Source of the DNA: Alsobacter sp045348435
Lineage (GTDB): Bacteria > Pseudomonadota > Alphaproteobacteria > Rhizobiales > Beijerinckiaceae
Assembly: GCF_045348435.1 (NCBI RefSeq)
Contig: NZ_CP157484.1
Span: forward strand, 930,001-994,000
Direction of reading: 5' to 3'
DNA: 64,000 nucleotides
The notes beneath the pieces are model-generated. The model worked only from the letters and a program-made list of their open reading frames with translations, ran no database searches and had not been told where the DNA came from. Within the stretch, counting starts at the first letter, position 1, and every line of letters begins with the position of its first letter. This document shows, one piece after another, positions 51,021-58,695 of the stretch. The position numbers and the translations under genes were made by a program.

Positions 51021-52013
51021 GTGAACCTCGTCTGGATCCGCCTCCTTGAAACCGTCGACGCCCAGGGCCTCGCCGCCCTGGCGAGCGTCGTCGCGGTGGC
51101 CGGGTCGGCGCCGCGCGAGGCCGGGGCGCGCCTGGTGCTGCGGCCGGACGGCGGCTTCTGGGGCACGGTCGGCGGCGGCCAGCTGGAGTGGAGCCTCATC
51201 GGCGAGGCCCGCGCCGCGCTCGCCGCCGGCCGAGGCCCCGCGCAGGCGCGCGACTGGCCGCTCGGCCCGGACCTCGGGCAATGCTGCGGCGGGCGGGTCA
51301 CGACCTGGGTGGAGACCTTCGACGCGCGCGACCGCGACATGCTGGCCCGCTTCGCGGCCCTGGAGGCGGCGGGACGGTTCGACGTCGCCGCGTGTCCGGG
51401 AGAAGACGGCCGCGTCGTCCGTCGCGTGCTCTCGTCCGCGGACCGTGCTCCCGCCGAGGGGGTCGTGGAACGCTTCGGCGACGACGGCGCGCCGGTCCTG
51501 CTCTTTGGCGCGGGCCATGTCGGGCGCGCCCTGGCGATCGCGCTCGCTCCGCTGCCGTTCCGCCTCACCTGGGTCGATTCGCGCGCCGGCGAATTTCCGG
51601 CGCACATCCCCGCCAACGCGACGGTTCGGGTCGCCGACAACCCCGTGGAGGTGGTCGGATCCGCGCCGCCGGGGGCTTTCGTCATGGTCATGACTCATTC
51701 TCACCCGCTCGATCTTGCGGTGACGACCGCGGCGCTGAAGAGGACCGAGCTCGGACCGGTGGGCCTGATCGGATCGGCGACCAAGCGCGCCCGATTCTTG
51801 AAGCGCATGCGCGAGGCGGGACTGTCGGACGCGGCCCTGGCGCGGCTGGTCTGCCCCATCGGGGCGCCGGGCGTCTCCGGGAAGGAGCCGGCCGTCATCG
51901 CGGCCATGACGGCGGCGCAACTCCTGCAATGGCGTGACGCAGCCCTGCGAATCGCTCATGGCGGGGCGGATTGGCTGAAGGTCGCGGGCGCAGGCCGCAC
52001 GCGGCGTCATTGA
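51021..52013 (+). CDS. xdhC: Xanthine dehydrogenase accessory protein XdhC
   Basis: A 330-residue chaperone that binds molybdenum cofactor, supports its sulfuration and inserts it into XdhB. The N-terminal block VVAVAGSAPREAGARLVLRPDGGFWGTVGGGQLE and the early cysteine in LGQCCGGRVTTW are typical. A Rossmann-like C-terminal half has LLFGAGHVGRALAIAL and GLIGSATKRARFLKRMRE. It lies 66 bases after xdhB, in the usual order. Confidence 0.92.
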   Translation: MNLVWIRLLETVDAQGLAALASVVAVAGSAPREAGARLVLRPDGGFWGTVGGGQLEWSLIGEARAALAAGRGPAQARDWPLGPDLGQCCGGRVTTWVETFDARDRDMLARFAALEAAGRFDVAACPGEDGRVVRRVLSSADRAPAEGVVERFGDDGAPVLLFGAGHVGRALAIALAPLPFRLTWVDSRAGEFPAHIPANATVRVADNPVEVVGSAPPGAFVMVMTHSHPLDLAVTTAALKRTELGPVGLIGSATKRARFLKRMREAGLSDAALARLVCPIGAPGVSGKEPAVIAAMTAAQLLQWRDAALRIAHGGADWLKVAGAGRTRRH

Positions 52014-52024
52014 GGGGACCCTGC

Positions 52025-52495
52025 ATGACCATCGACTCGTCCGACCACGGCTTTCTGAAGCGGGCCGTCGACATATCCTACGACCATATGCGCTCGGGCG
52101 AGGGACGCCCCTTCGGCGCGATCCTGGTGATGAAAGGCAAGCCGGTCGCGGAAGGCTGGAACTCGATCTTCGCCTCCAAGGACCCGACCGCGCACGCCGA
52201 GCTGATGGCGATCCGGCGCGCCTGCAAGGTGCTGGGCCATGGGGACCTGACCGGATCGACCCTCTACGCCTCGGGCGAGCCTTGCCCGATGTGCCTGGGC
52301 GCCATGTATCTTGCCGGCGTCTCGCGATGCGTCTACGCCACCACCCGCCAGGAAGCGTCGCGCATCGGCGCCCAGACTGAGATCATCTACGAGGAATATC
52401 TCAAGCCGGAAGCCGAGCGGGCCATCCCCTGCATCCATGTGCCCATGCCGGAGGCCAGCGCGGCCTTCGACGAATGGCTCGCCAAGGCCCGCTGA
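52025..52495 (+). CDS. Nucleoside/guanine deaminase family protein, first copy
   Basis: A 156-residue zinc deaminase of the CDA fold. The zinc site comprises His in DPTAHAELMAIRRA, with its catalytic Glu, and the two cysteines of GEPCPMCLGAMY. The start at the ATG at 52025 lies 11 bases after xdhC. It has a weakly different active site from the next gene (SGEPCPMCLGAMYLAG instead of SCEPCPMCLASAYWAR). Guanine deamination to xanthine would feed XdhAB, but adenine, cytosine or another base are possible substrates. Confidence 0.82.
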   Translation: MTIDSSDHGFLKRAVDISYDHMRSGEGRPFGAILVMKGKPVAEGWNSIFASKDPTAHAELMAIRRACKVLGHGDLTGSTLYASGEPCPMCLGAMYLAGVSRCVYATTRQEASRIGAQTEIIYEEYLKPEAERAIPCIHVPMPEASAAFDEWLAKAR

Positions 52496-52515
52496 ACGCA
52501 AAGACTGGAGAAACG

Positions 52516-52995
52516 ATGCCGAGCCCCGAAGACCTCGCCCATCTTGGCCGCGCCGTCGCGCTCTCGCGCGAGCGCATGGAGGCGAACCTGGGCGGACCGT
52601 TCGGGGCCGTGATCGTGCGCGACGGACACGTGCTGGCGGAAGGCTGGAACGAGGTCACCTCGAGCAACGACCCCACCGCCCACGCCGAGGTCTCGGCCAT
52701 CCGCCGGGCCTGCACGGCCGTGGGCGATTTCAGCCTGGCGGGCGCCACCCTCTACACCAGCTGCGAGCCCTGCCCGATGTGCCTGGCCTCGGCCTACTGG
52801 GCGCGCATCGCGCGCATCGTCTACGCCAACACGCGGGACGACGCCGCCGCGATCGGGTTCGACGACGCGTTCATCTATGACGAGATGCCGAAGGCGCCGG
52901 CCGAGCGGGCCATCGTCATGGAGCACCGCCCTACGCCCGAAGCCGCTGCGGCCTTTGCGGCCTGGCTGGCCAAGCCGGACAAGGTCCAGTACTGA
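52516..52995 (+). CDS. Guanine deaminase-like protein, second copy
   Basis: A 159-residue paralogue of the preceding gene, 20 bases downstream. Zinc and catalytic residues are in DPTAHAEVSAIRRA and SCEPCPMCLASAYWAR. The later TRDDAAAIGFDDAFIYDE is typical of the Bacillus-type guanine deaminase GuaD. The ATG at 52516 is used since an upstream in-frame ATG lies inside the first copy. I consider this the better guanine deaminase candidate of the two. Confidence 0.82.
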   Translation: MPSPEDLAHLGRAVALSRERMEANLGGPFGAVIVRDGHVLAEGWNEVTSSNDPTAHAEVSAIRRACTAVGDFSLAGATLYTSCEPCPMCLASAYWARIARIVYANTRDDAAAIGFDDAFIYDEMPKAPAERAIVMEHRPTPEAAAAFAAWLAKPDKVQY

Positions 52996-53019
52996 GGCGG
53001 GACGCCGGGGGGCGAGGAC

Positions 53020-54201
53020 ATGGGCGGTTTCGCAGTCGACTGGATCAATCTCGGTTTCAGGTGGTTTCACCTGATCGTCGGCATCGCGTGGATCGGCGCG
53101 AGCTTCCATTTCATCTGGCTCGACTTCAGCCTGCGCCGGCGCGAGACCATGAGCGAGGGCGTGCTGGGCACGTCCTGGATGGTGCATGGCGGCGGCTTCT
53201 ACCATGTCGAGAAATACATGGTCGCGCCCGCGACCCTGCCGCCGGACCTGCACTGGTTCAAGTGGGAGGCCTATCTCACCTTCCTGTCCGGTTTCGGCCT
53301 GCTGGTGATCCAGTACTACTGGAACGCCAGCGCCTTCATGGTGGACCCGGCTGTCCTGGACATCTCAGGGGCAGAGGCGGTCATCATCTCCGTCATGACG
53401 CTCGCGGCGGGCTGGTTCGCCTATGACGCCCTGTGCCGCTCCCCGATCGGCGACCGGACCGAGCTGCTGGCGCTGGCCGTCTTCGCGCTGATCGTCGTCG
53501 CGTCCTTCGTTTTCACCAACGTGTTTTCCGGGCGCGGCGCCTTCATCCACATCGGCGCGATGGTCGGGACCATCATGGCCGCCAACGTCTTCCAGGTGAT
53601 CATCCCCAACCAGAAGATCATCACGGCCGACCTTCTGGCCGGCCGGACGCCGGATCCCAAATACGGCAAGATCGGCAAGCAGCGCTCGCTGCACAACAAC
53701 TACCTGACGCTGCCCGTCCTGCTGTTCATGGTCTCCAACCACTACGCCTTCCTGTATGCGCATCCGCAGTCCTGGCTCGTGGCCGCCTTCATCGTGCTGG
53801 CGGGCGGCATGGTGCGGCACTTCCTCAACCGGGTGGATGCGGGCGAGGCCCCGTCCAAGGTGGCCTGGGCGATTCCGGCGGCCGCGGCGGCGCTCGTCGC
53901 CGCGATCGTGTGGACCGCGCCCCGGGGCGCCGCGCACACGGAAGGGGTGACGGATGCGGACGCGCTCAGGATCACGCAGACGCACTGCGTGATGTGCCAC
54001 GCGCCCAGGCCCACGCACGAGGCCTTCCGCGGCGGCGAGCCGCCCAAGGGCGTCGTGCTGAACTCGCCGGACGCCATACGCCGGCATTCCGCCCAGGTGG
54101 TCGCGCAGGCCGTGCAGGGCCGGGCGATGCCGCTGGGCAACGAGACCCATATGACCGACGCCGAGCGGGCCGCCCTCGGCGCCTGGCTCGCCCAGCGCTG
54201 A
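53020..54201 (+). CDS. puuD: Membrane urate hydroxylase PuuD with cytochrome c domain
   Basis: A 393-residue protein with about eight membrane helices (for example WFHLIVGIAWIGASFHFIWLDF and LLALAVFALIVVASFVF). A C-terminal cytochrome c domain binds haem at HCVMCHAPRPTHEAF near residues 322-336. This family oxidises urate to 5-hydroxyisourate and passes electrons to the respiratory chain, replacing oxygen-dependent soluble uricase. Its place between the deaminases and uraD fits. The cytochrome domain would rely on the ccm genes elsewhere in this window. Confidence 0.93.
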   Translation: MGGFAVDWINLGFRWFHLIVGIAWIGASFHFIWLDFSLRRRETMSEGVLGTSWMVHGGGFYHVEKYMVAPATLPPDLHWFKWEAYLTFLSGFGLLVIQYYWNASAFMVDPAVLDISGAEAVIISVMTLAAGWFAYDALCRSPIGDRTELLALAVFALIVVASFVFTNVFSGRGAFIHIGAMVGTIMAANVFQVIIPNQKIITADLLAGRTPDPKYGKIGKQRSLHNNYLTLPVLLFMVSNHYAFLYAHPQSWLVAAFIVLAGGMVRHFLNRVDAGEAPSKVAWAIPAAAAALVAAIVWTAPRGAAHTEGVTDADALRITQTHCVMCHAPRPTHEAFRGGEPPKGVVLNSPDAIRRHSAQVVAQAVQGRAMPLGNETHMTDAERAALGAWLAQR

Positions 54202-54211
54202 AAGCCACGCC

Positions 54212-54718
54212 ATGACCCTCACGGACGTGAACGCGCTGAGCACGGGCGACTTCGTGGCGGCCTTCGGCGGCGTCGCCGAGCATACGGCCTGGGTCGCCGA
54301 GCGCGCCGAAGCGGCGCGGCCCTACGCCTCGGTCGACGCCATGGTCGCGGCGTTCCAGGCGGCGATCCTGCAGGCCGGCGAGGACGAGAAGACGGCCTTG
54401 CTCCGGGCCCATCCCGACCTTGCCGGGCGGGCCGCCGTCGCCGGGCGGCTGACGCGCGAGTCGGCCCGCGAGCAATCCGGCGCGGGGCTGGGCGGCCTGA
54501 GCGAAGAGGAGTTCGCCCGGTTCACGGCGCTCAACCAAGCCTATCGGGCGCGGTTCGAGATCCCCTTCATCCTGGCCGTGAAAGGGGCGGGCAAGACCCA
54601 GATCCTCGAGGCTTTCGAGAACCGGGTGGGCGGAACCGTCGCGGAGGAGCGGCTGACCGCCCTCGCGCAGGTGCTGCGCATCGTGCGCTTCCGGCTGGTC
54701 GAGCAGGTCGCCCCGTAA
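54212..54718 (+). CDS. uraD: OHCU decarboxylase
   Basis: A 168-residue helical enzyme that decarboxylates 2-oxo-4-hydroxy-4-carboxy-5-ureidoimidazoline to S-allantoin. Typical elements are FVAAFGGVAEHTAWVAERA (with the catalytic His), LLRAHPDLAGRAAVAGRLT, SREQSGAGLGGLSEEE-like text and NQAYRARFEIPFILAVKG. It follows puuD by 10 bases, and with uraH, xdhABC and puuD completes a guanine-to-allantoin route. Its stop lies 6 bases from the convergent iolG stop. Confidence 0.93.
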   Translation: MTLTDVNALSTGDFVAAFGGVAEHTAWVAERAEAARPYASVDAMVAAFQAAILQAGEDEKTALLRAHPDLAGRAAVAGRLTRESAREQSGAGLGGLSEEEFARFTALNQAYRARFEIPFILAVKGAGKTQILEAFENRVGGTVAEERLTALAQVLRIVRFRLVEQVAP

Positions 54719-54724
54719 CGCCGC

Positions 54725-55714
54725 TCAGCCGACCCTGACGGGCGCTCCGGTCCTGACCGATTCGGTCGCCGCGTCCGCCAGGATCTGGGCCTTCAGGCCA
54801 TCCTCCCCGGACGGCGAGAAGGGTGACTTCTCCGTTACGGACGTCACGAAGGCGTCGAGCTCCAGCCGGTAGGCCTCGGCGTAGCGCTGCAGGAAGAAGT
54901 TCTGGACCGGATCGGCCTGGAAGCCTGAGGCGGTGGCGACCTCCACGGTGCTCTCATGGACGTTGCCGGCGCGGATCATGCCCTTGGAGCCATGCACCTC
55001 GACCCGCTGGTCGTAGCCATAGGTCGCCCGGCGGGAGTTGGAGATCTGGGCGATGCGCCCGCTCGCGGTCTTGAGCAGCACCGCCGCGGTGTCGACGTCC
55101 CCGGCCGCCCCGATGGCGGGGTCCACCAGCGCCGAGCCGACCGCGTAGACCTCCACCGGCTCCTCGCCCAGAAGGAATCGCGCCATGTCGAGGTCGTGGA
55201 TCATCATGTCCCGGAACAGCCCGCCCGATCGCTTCACATAGTCCACCGGCGGCGGAGCGGGGTCGCGCGAAATCACCGACACGATCTCGACCTCGCCGGC
55301 CTCGCCGTCCCACAGCCGCCGGCGCAGCGCCGCAAAGTTGGGGTCGAAGCGCCGGTTGAAGCCGATCATCAGCTGGCCGCCGCAGTCCTCCACGACCTTG
55401 AGGCAGGCGCGGATGCGCTGCGCGTCGAGGTCGACGGGCTTCTCGCAGAACACGGCCTTCCCGGCCTGGCAGGCCTTCTCGATCAGGTCCGCATGCATGT
55501 CGGTGGGCGTGCAGATCAGCACCGCGTCGATGCCGCCGTCCTGCAGGATTCCATCGATCGTCCCTACCGTCGCGCCGGTCTCGGCGGCCACCGTCTGGCT
55601 CGCCTCCAGCGAGGCGTCGGCGACCGCGACAAGCTGCGCCTTGGGGTGGGCGGCGACATTGCCGCCGTGAATGCGGCCGATCCGGCCGGCGCCGAGCAGA
55701 CCTACGCGCAGCAT
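54725..55714 (-). CDS. iolG: Inositol 2-dehydrogenase
   Basis: A 329-residue NAD-dependent dehydrogenase of the Gfo/Idh/MocA family, first enzyme of myo-inositol use (to 2-keto-myo-inositol). The NAD site is VGLLGAGRIGRIHGGNVA, the CEKPVD motif holds the conserved Lys, and DMMIHDLDMARFLLGE the catalytic Asp/His. An AGGAG lies seven bases before the ATG. It is divergent from the SDR-iolCDEB operon and shares its control region. Confidence 0.9.
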   Translation of the reverse strand: MLRVGLLGAGRIGRIHGGNVAAHPKAQLVAVADASLEASQTVAAETGATVGTIDGILQDGGIDAVLICTPTDMHADLIEKACQAGKAVFCEKPVDLDAQRIRACLKVVEDCGGQLMIGFNRRFDPNFAALRRRLWDGEAGEVEIVSVISRDPAPPPVDYVKRSGGLFRDMMIHDLDMARFLLGEEPVEVYAVGSALVDPAIGAAGDVDTAAVLLKTASGRIAQISNSRRATYGYDQRVEVHGSKGMIRAGNVHESTVEVATASGFQADPVQNFFLQRYAEAYRLELDAFVTSVTEKSPFSPSGEDGLKAQILADAATESVRTGAPVRVG

Positions 55715-55781
55715 CTGGAGCTCCTCATATCCTAAGCGTATTCAGGCGATCCGACGCGCGGGCGGCCGTGGATCGCGCGCC

Positions 55782-55795
55782 AGAATACATATTCC
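55782..55795. promoter_or_regulatory. IolR-like operator in the iolG/SDR divergent region
   Basis: On the minus strand this reads GGAATATGTATTCT, that is GGAA-N6-TTCT. The reported rhizobial IolR consensus is GGAA-N6-TTCC, so it has one mismatch; the inner GAATA/TATTC arms pair perfectly. It lies midway between the two divergent genes. A second short palindrome, ATTCGAAT, lies at 55809-55816. Confidence 0.5.
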
Positions 55796-55798
55796 GAA

Positions 55799-55827
55799 TT
55801 GACGCGCCATTCGAATTTTTGTTTCAT
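55799..55827 (+). promoter_or_regulatory. Possible promoter of the SDR-iolCDEB operon
   Basis: TTGACG (55799-55804) and TTTCAT (55822-55827) are 17 bases apart, right beside the IolR-like site and about 60 bases before the SDR start. The -10 matches only four of six positions, so this is tentative. Confidence 0.35.
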
Positions 55828-55887
55828 CCCGCCCAGGTCGCCGGACCGAAACGCGCCGGCGCCATGCCGGGTTCGAGGGGGAGGACC

Positions 55888-56712
55888 ATGACCGAATCGT
55901 CTCGGGCGCAGCGCCTTTCCGGCAAGATCGCCATCGTCACGGGGGCCACCCAGGGGCTTGGGGAGGCGATCGCGCGCCGCTTCGCCGCCGAGGGCGCAGC
56001 AGGCCTCGTCATCACCGGGCGCAATCGTGAGCGTGGCGAGCGCGTCGCCAGAAGCCTGACCGAATCCGGATCGCGCACCGTGTTCGTGGAGGCCGATCTC
56101 GCCGACCACGCCCAGACGGCCCGCATCGCGCCGGCGGCCGACGAGGCCTTCGGGCGCGTCGACGTCCTCGTCAACGCGGCGGGGGACACCGACAGGGGCA
56201 CCATCTTCGATACGAGCCCGGAGCTCTACGACCGGCTCATGGCGGTGAACCTCAAGGCGCCGTTCTTCCTGATCCAGGACGCCGCCAGGCTGATGCGGCG
56301 CGACGGGATCGCGGGCGCGGTCGTCAACATCCAGTCGATGTCCGCCCATGGCGGTCAGCCCTTCATCTGCGCCTACAGCGTGTCCAAGGGCGCGCTCGCG
56401 ACGCTGACCAAGAACGCCGCCTTCTCGCTGATGCCCTGGCGCATCCGCGTGAACGGCCTGAACATCGGCTGGATGTCGACGCCCGGCGAAGACGCGGTGA
56501 TGCGCCGCCACCATGGCGCGCAGGACGGCTGGCTCGAAAAGGCCGCCGCCGGGCAGCCTTTCGGACGCCTCGTCGATCCGGCCGAGGTGGCGAGCGCGAC
56601 GGCTTTCCTGGCCTCCGCCGAGTCCGGCCTGATGACGGGCGCCAATATCGACCTCGACCAATCCGTGCTCGGGTGCTGGGAATCGGCCCCGCAGCCCTCG
56701 CGGCCGGCATGA
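55888..56712 (+). CDS. Short-chain dehydrogenase/reductase of the inositol cluster
   Basis: A 274-residue classical SDR. The cofactor motif is VTGATQGLGEAIARRF, the catalytic Ser lies in NIQSMSAHGG, and YSVSK in CAYSVSKGALATLTK holds Tyr and Lys. The ATG at 55888 follows GGGGGAGG; the frame upstream is not conserved. It is the first gene of the operon and overlaps iolC. An SDR here may act on an inositol isomer or a related polyol; the substrate is unknown. Confidence 0.8.
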   Translation: MTESSRAQRLSGKIAIVTGATQGLGEAIARRFAAEGAAGLVITGRNRERGERVARSLTESGSRTVFVEADLADHAQTARIAPAADEAFGRVDVLVNAAGDTDRGTIFDTSPELYDRLMAVNLKAPFFLIQDAARLMRRDGIAGAVVNIQSMSAHGGQPFICAYSVSKGALATLTKNAAFSLMPWRIRVNGLNIGWMSTPGEDAVMRRHHGAQDGWLEKAAAGQPFGRLVDPAEVASATAFLASAESGLMTGANIDLDQSVLGCWESAPQPSRPA

Positions 56713-56720
56713 GAGCCGCC

Positions 56721-58628
56721 ATGAGCGAGCCGACCCTCGACGTCATCACCATCGGCCGGTCGTCCGTCGATCTCTACGGCCAGCAGATCGGCGGCCGCCT
56801 CGAGGACATGGCGAATTTCGTGAAGGCCGTCGGCGGCAGCCCCACCAATATGGCGGTCGGGGTCGCGCGGCTCGGCCTCAAGCCCGGCCTGATCACCCGT
56901 GTGGGCGACGAGCATATGGGCCGCTTCATCCGCGAGCAGCTCCAGCGCGAGGGCGTCGACACCGCCGGCGTGCGCACCGATCCGGACCGGCTGACCGCGC
57001 TCGTCGTGCTGGGCGTGCGCGACGAGAAGAGCTTCCCGCTGATCTTCTACCGCACGGACTGCGCCGACGGCGCCCTCGACGAGAGCGACATCGACGAGGC
57101 CTATGTGGCGTCGGCCAGGGCCGTGGTCGTCACCGGCACGCACTTTTCCCGGGCCAACGCCAATGCGGCCCAACGCAAGGCCATGCGGCTGGCCCGTCGC
57201 CATGGTCGCCGGGTGGCGTTTGACATCGACTACCGGCCCAACCTCTGGGGCCTGGCCGGCCACGGCGCGGGCGAGGAGCGCTATATCGGCTCCGACCAGG
57301 TCACCCGCATGCTCCAGGATGTCCTGCCCGAGTGCGACCTGATCGTCGGCACCGAGGAGGAGCTGCACATCGCCGGCGGGACCACCGATACCCTCGCCGC
57401 GATCCGGGCGGTGCGGGCGCTTTCGTCCGCCGTCATCGTGTGCAAGCGCGGCCCCATGGGCTGCGTGGTGTTCGCCGGGGCCATCCCGGACGACATCGAG
57501 GATGGCGAGAAGGGCCCCGGCTTCCCGGTTGAGGTCTACAACGTGCTGGGCGCCGGAGACGGCTTCATGGCGGGCTTCCTGCGCGGCTGGCTGATGGACG
57601 AGCCGATCGCGACCTGCTGCGCCTGGGCGAACGCCTGCGGGGCTTTCGCGGTGTCGCGCCTGATGTGCGCTCCCGAGTATCCCACCTGGCGCGAGCTGCA
57701 GCATTTCCTCGCCCATGGCTCGCCGGAGCGGGCGCTGCGCAAGGACGGCGTCCTCAACGACATCCACTGGTCGACGACGCGCCGTCCGCAGCCTGACGCC
57801 CTGATGGCGCTGGCGATCGATCATCGGGCCCAGCTGGAGGAGATGGCCGACAAGGCAGGCGCCCCGCGCGAGCGGATCAGCGACTTCAAGGTCCTGGCCG
57901 TCCGGGCCGCCGCCCAGGTCGCGCGCGGCGAGGCCGGTTTCGGCATGCTGCTGGACGGCGGCTATGGCCGCGAGGCGCTGTTTCGCGCCGCCGATCACGG
58001 TTTCTGGATCGGTCGGCCGGTGGAGAAGCCGGGCTCGCGCCCGCTCGACCTCGAAGTCGAAGGCATGGCGTCCCTGGGCGCCCACCTGGCCGAATGGCCC
58101 GTCACGCACACCGCCAAGGTGCTGTGCTTCTATCACCCGGACGACCCCGGCGACATGAAGCGCCGCCAGGAGCGCGAGCTGCGCCGCGTCTTCGACGCCT
58201 GCCGCAGCGTCGGCCGCGAGCTGCTGGTGGAGATCATCGCGTCGAAGCATGGCGCGCTCGACAGCGGCTGCACCGCGGCCGTCATGCGCCGCCTGTACGA
58301 GATCGGGGTCAGGCCCGACTGGTGGAAGCTGGAGTCCCAGCCCGACGCCCAGGCCTGGGCGGCCATCTCGGGCGTCATCGACGCGAACGACCCGCTCTGC
58401 CGGGGGATCGTGCTGCTCGGGCTCGACGCGCCCGAAGCCGAGCTGACCCGCTCGTTCCGGCTCGCCGCATCCTGTCCGCGCGTCAAGGGCTTTGCGGTGG
58501 GACGCACCATCTTCGCCGAGCCGGCGAGGGGCTGGCTCGCGGGCGCTCTCGACGACGAGGCGGCTGTCGCCGCCATGGCGGGCAATTTCGGCCGGCTCGT
58601 GCAGGCGTGGCGGAGCGCGGCCCCGTGA
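56721..58628 (+). CDS. iolC: Fused 5-dehydro-2-deoxygluconokinase / DUF2090 protein
   Basis: A 635-residue fusion. Residues about 1-325 are a PfkB kinase (DVITIGRSSVDLYGQQIGG at the start, NVLGAGDGFMAGFLRGWL with the catalytic Asp) that phosphorylates 5-dehydro-2-deoxygluconate. Residues about 345-635 are a DUF2090 domain with an aldolase-like barrel (ALMALAIDHRAQLEEMADKAG; SEP-like FAVGRTIFAEPARGWL). The fused form is common in rhizobia and could both make and cleave the phosphorylated sugar acid. The ATG at 56721 gives a standard start; the ATG at 56709 overlapping the SDR stop is also possible. Confidence 0.9.
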   Translation: MSEPTLDVITIGRSSVDLYGQQIGGRLEDMANFVKAVGGSPTNMAVGVARLGLKPGLITRVGDEHMGRFIREQLQREGVDTAGVRTDPDRLTALVVLGVRDEKSFPLIFYRTDCADGALDESDIDEAYVASARAVVVTGTHFSRANANAAQRKAMRLARRHGRRVAFDIDYRPNLWGLAGHGAGEERYIGSDQVTRMLQDVLPECDLIVGTEEELHIAGGTTDTLAAIRAVRALSSAVIVCKRGPMGCVVFAGAIPDDIEDGEKGPGFPVEVYNVLGAGDGFMAGFLRGWLMDEPIATCCAWANACGAFAVSRLMCAPEYPTWRELQHFLAHGSPERALRKDGVLNDIHWSTTRRPQPDALMALAIDHRAQLEEMADKAGAPRERISDFKVLAVRAAAQVARGEAGFGMLLDGGYGREALFRAADHGFWIGRPVEKPGSRPLDLEVEGMASLGAHLAEWPVTHTAKVLCFYHPDDPGDMKRRQERELRRVFDACRSVGRELLVEIIASKHGALDSGCTAAVMRRLYEIGVRPDWWKLESQPDAQAWAAISGVIDANDPLCRGIVLLGLDAPEAELTRSFRLAASCPRVKGFAVGRTIFAEPARGWLAGALDDEAAVAAMAGNFGRLVQAWRSAAP

Positions 58629-58695
58629 CGGCGCCGCGCCGCGTCGGCGATCCTGATCGTCGGACGACATCCCTGACACGCCGAAGGAGGCGTCC

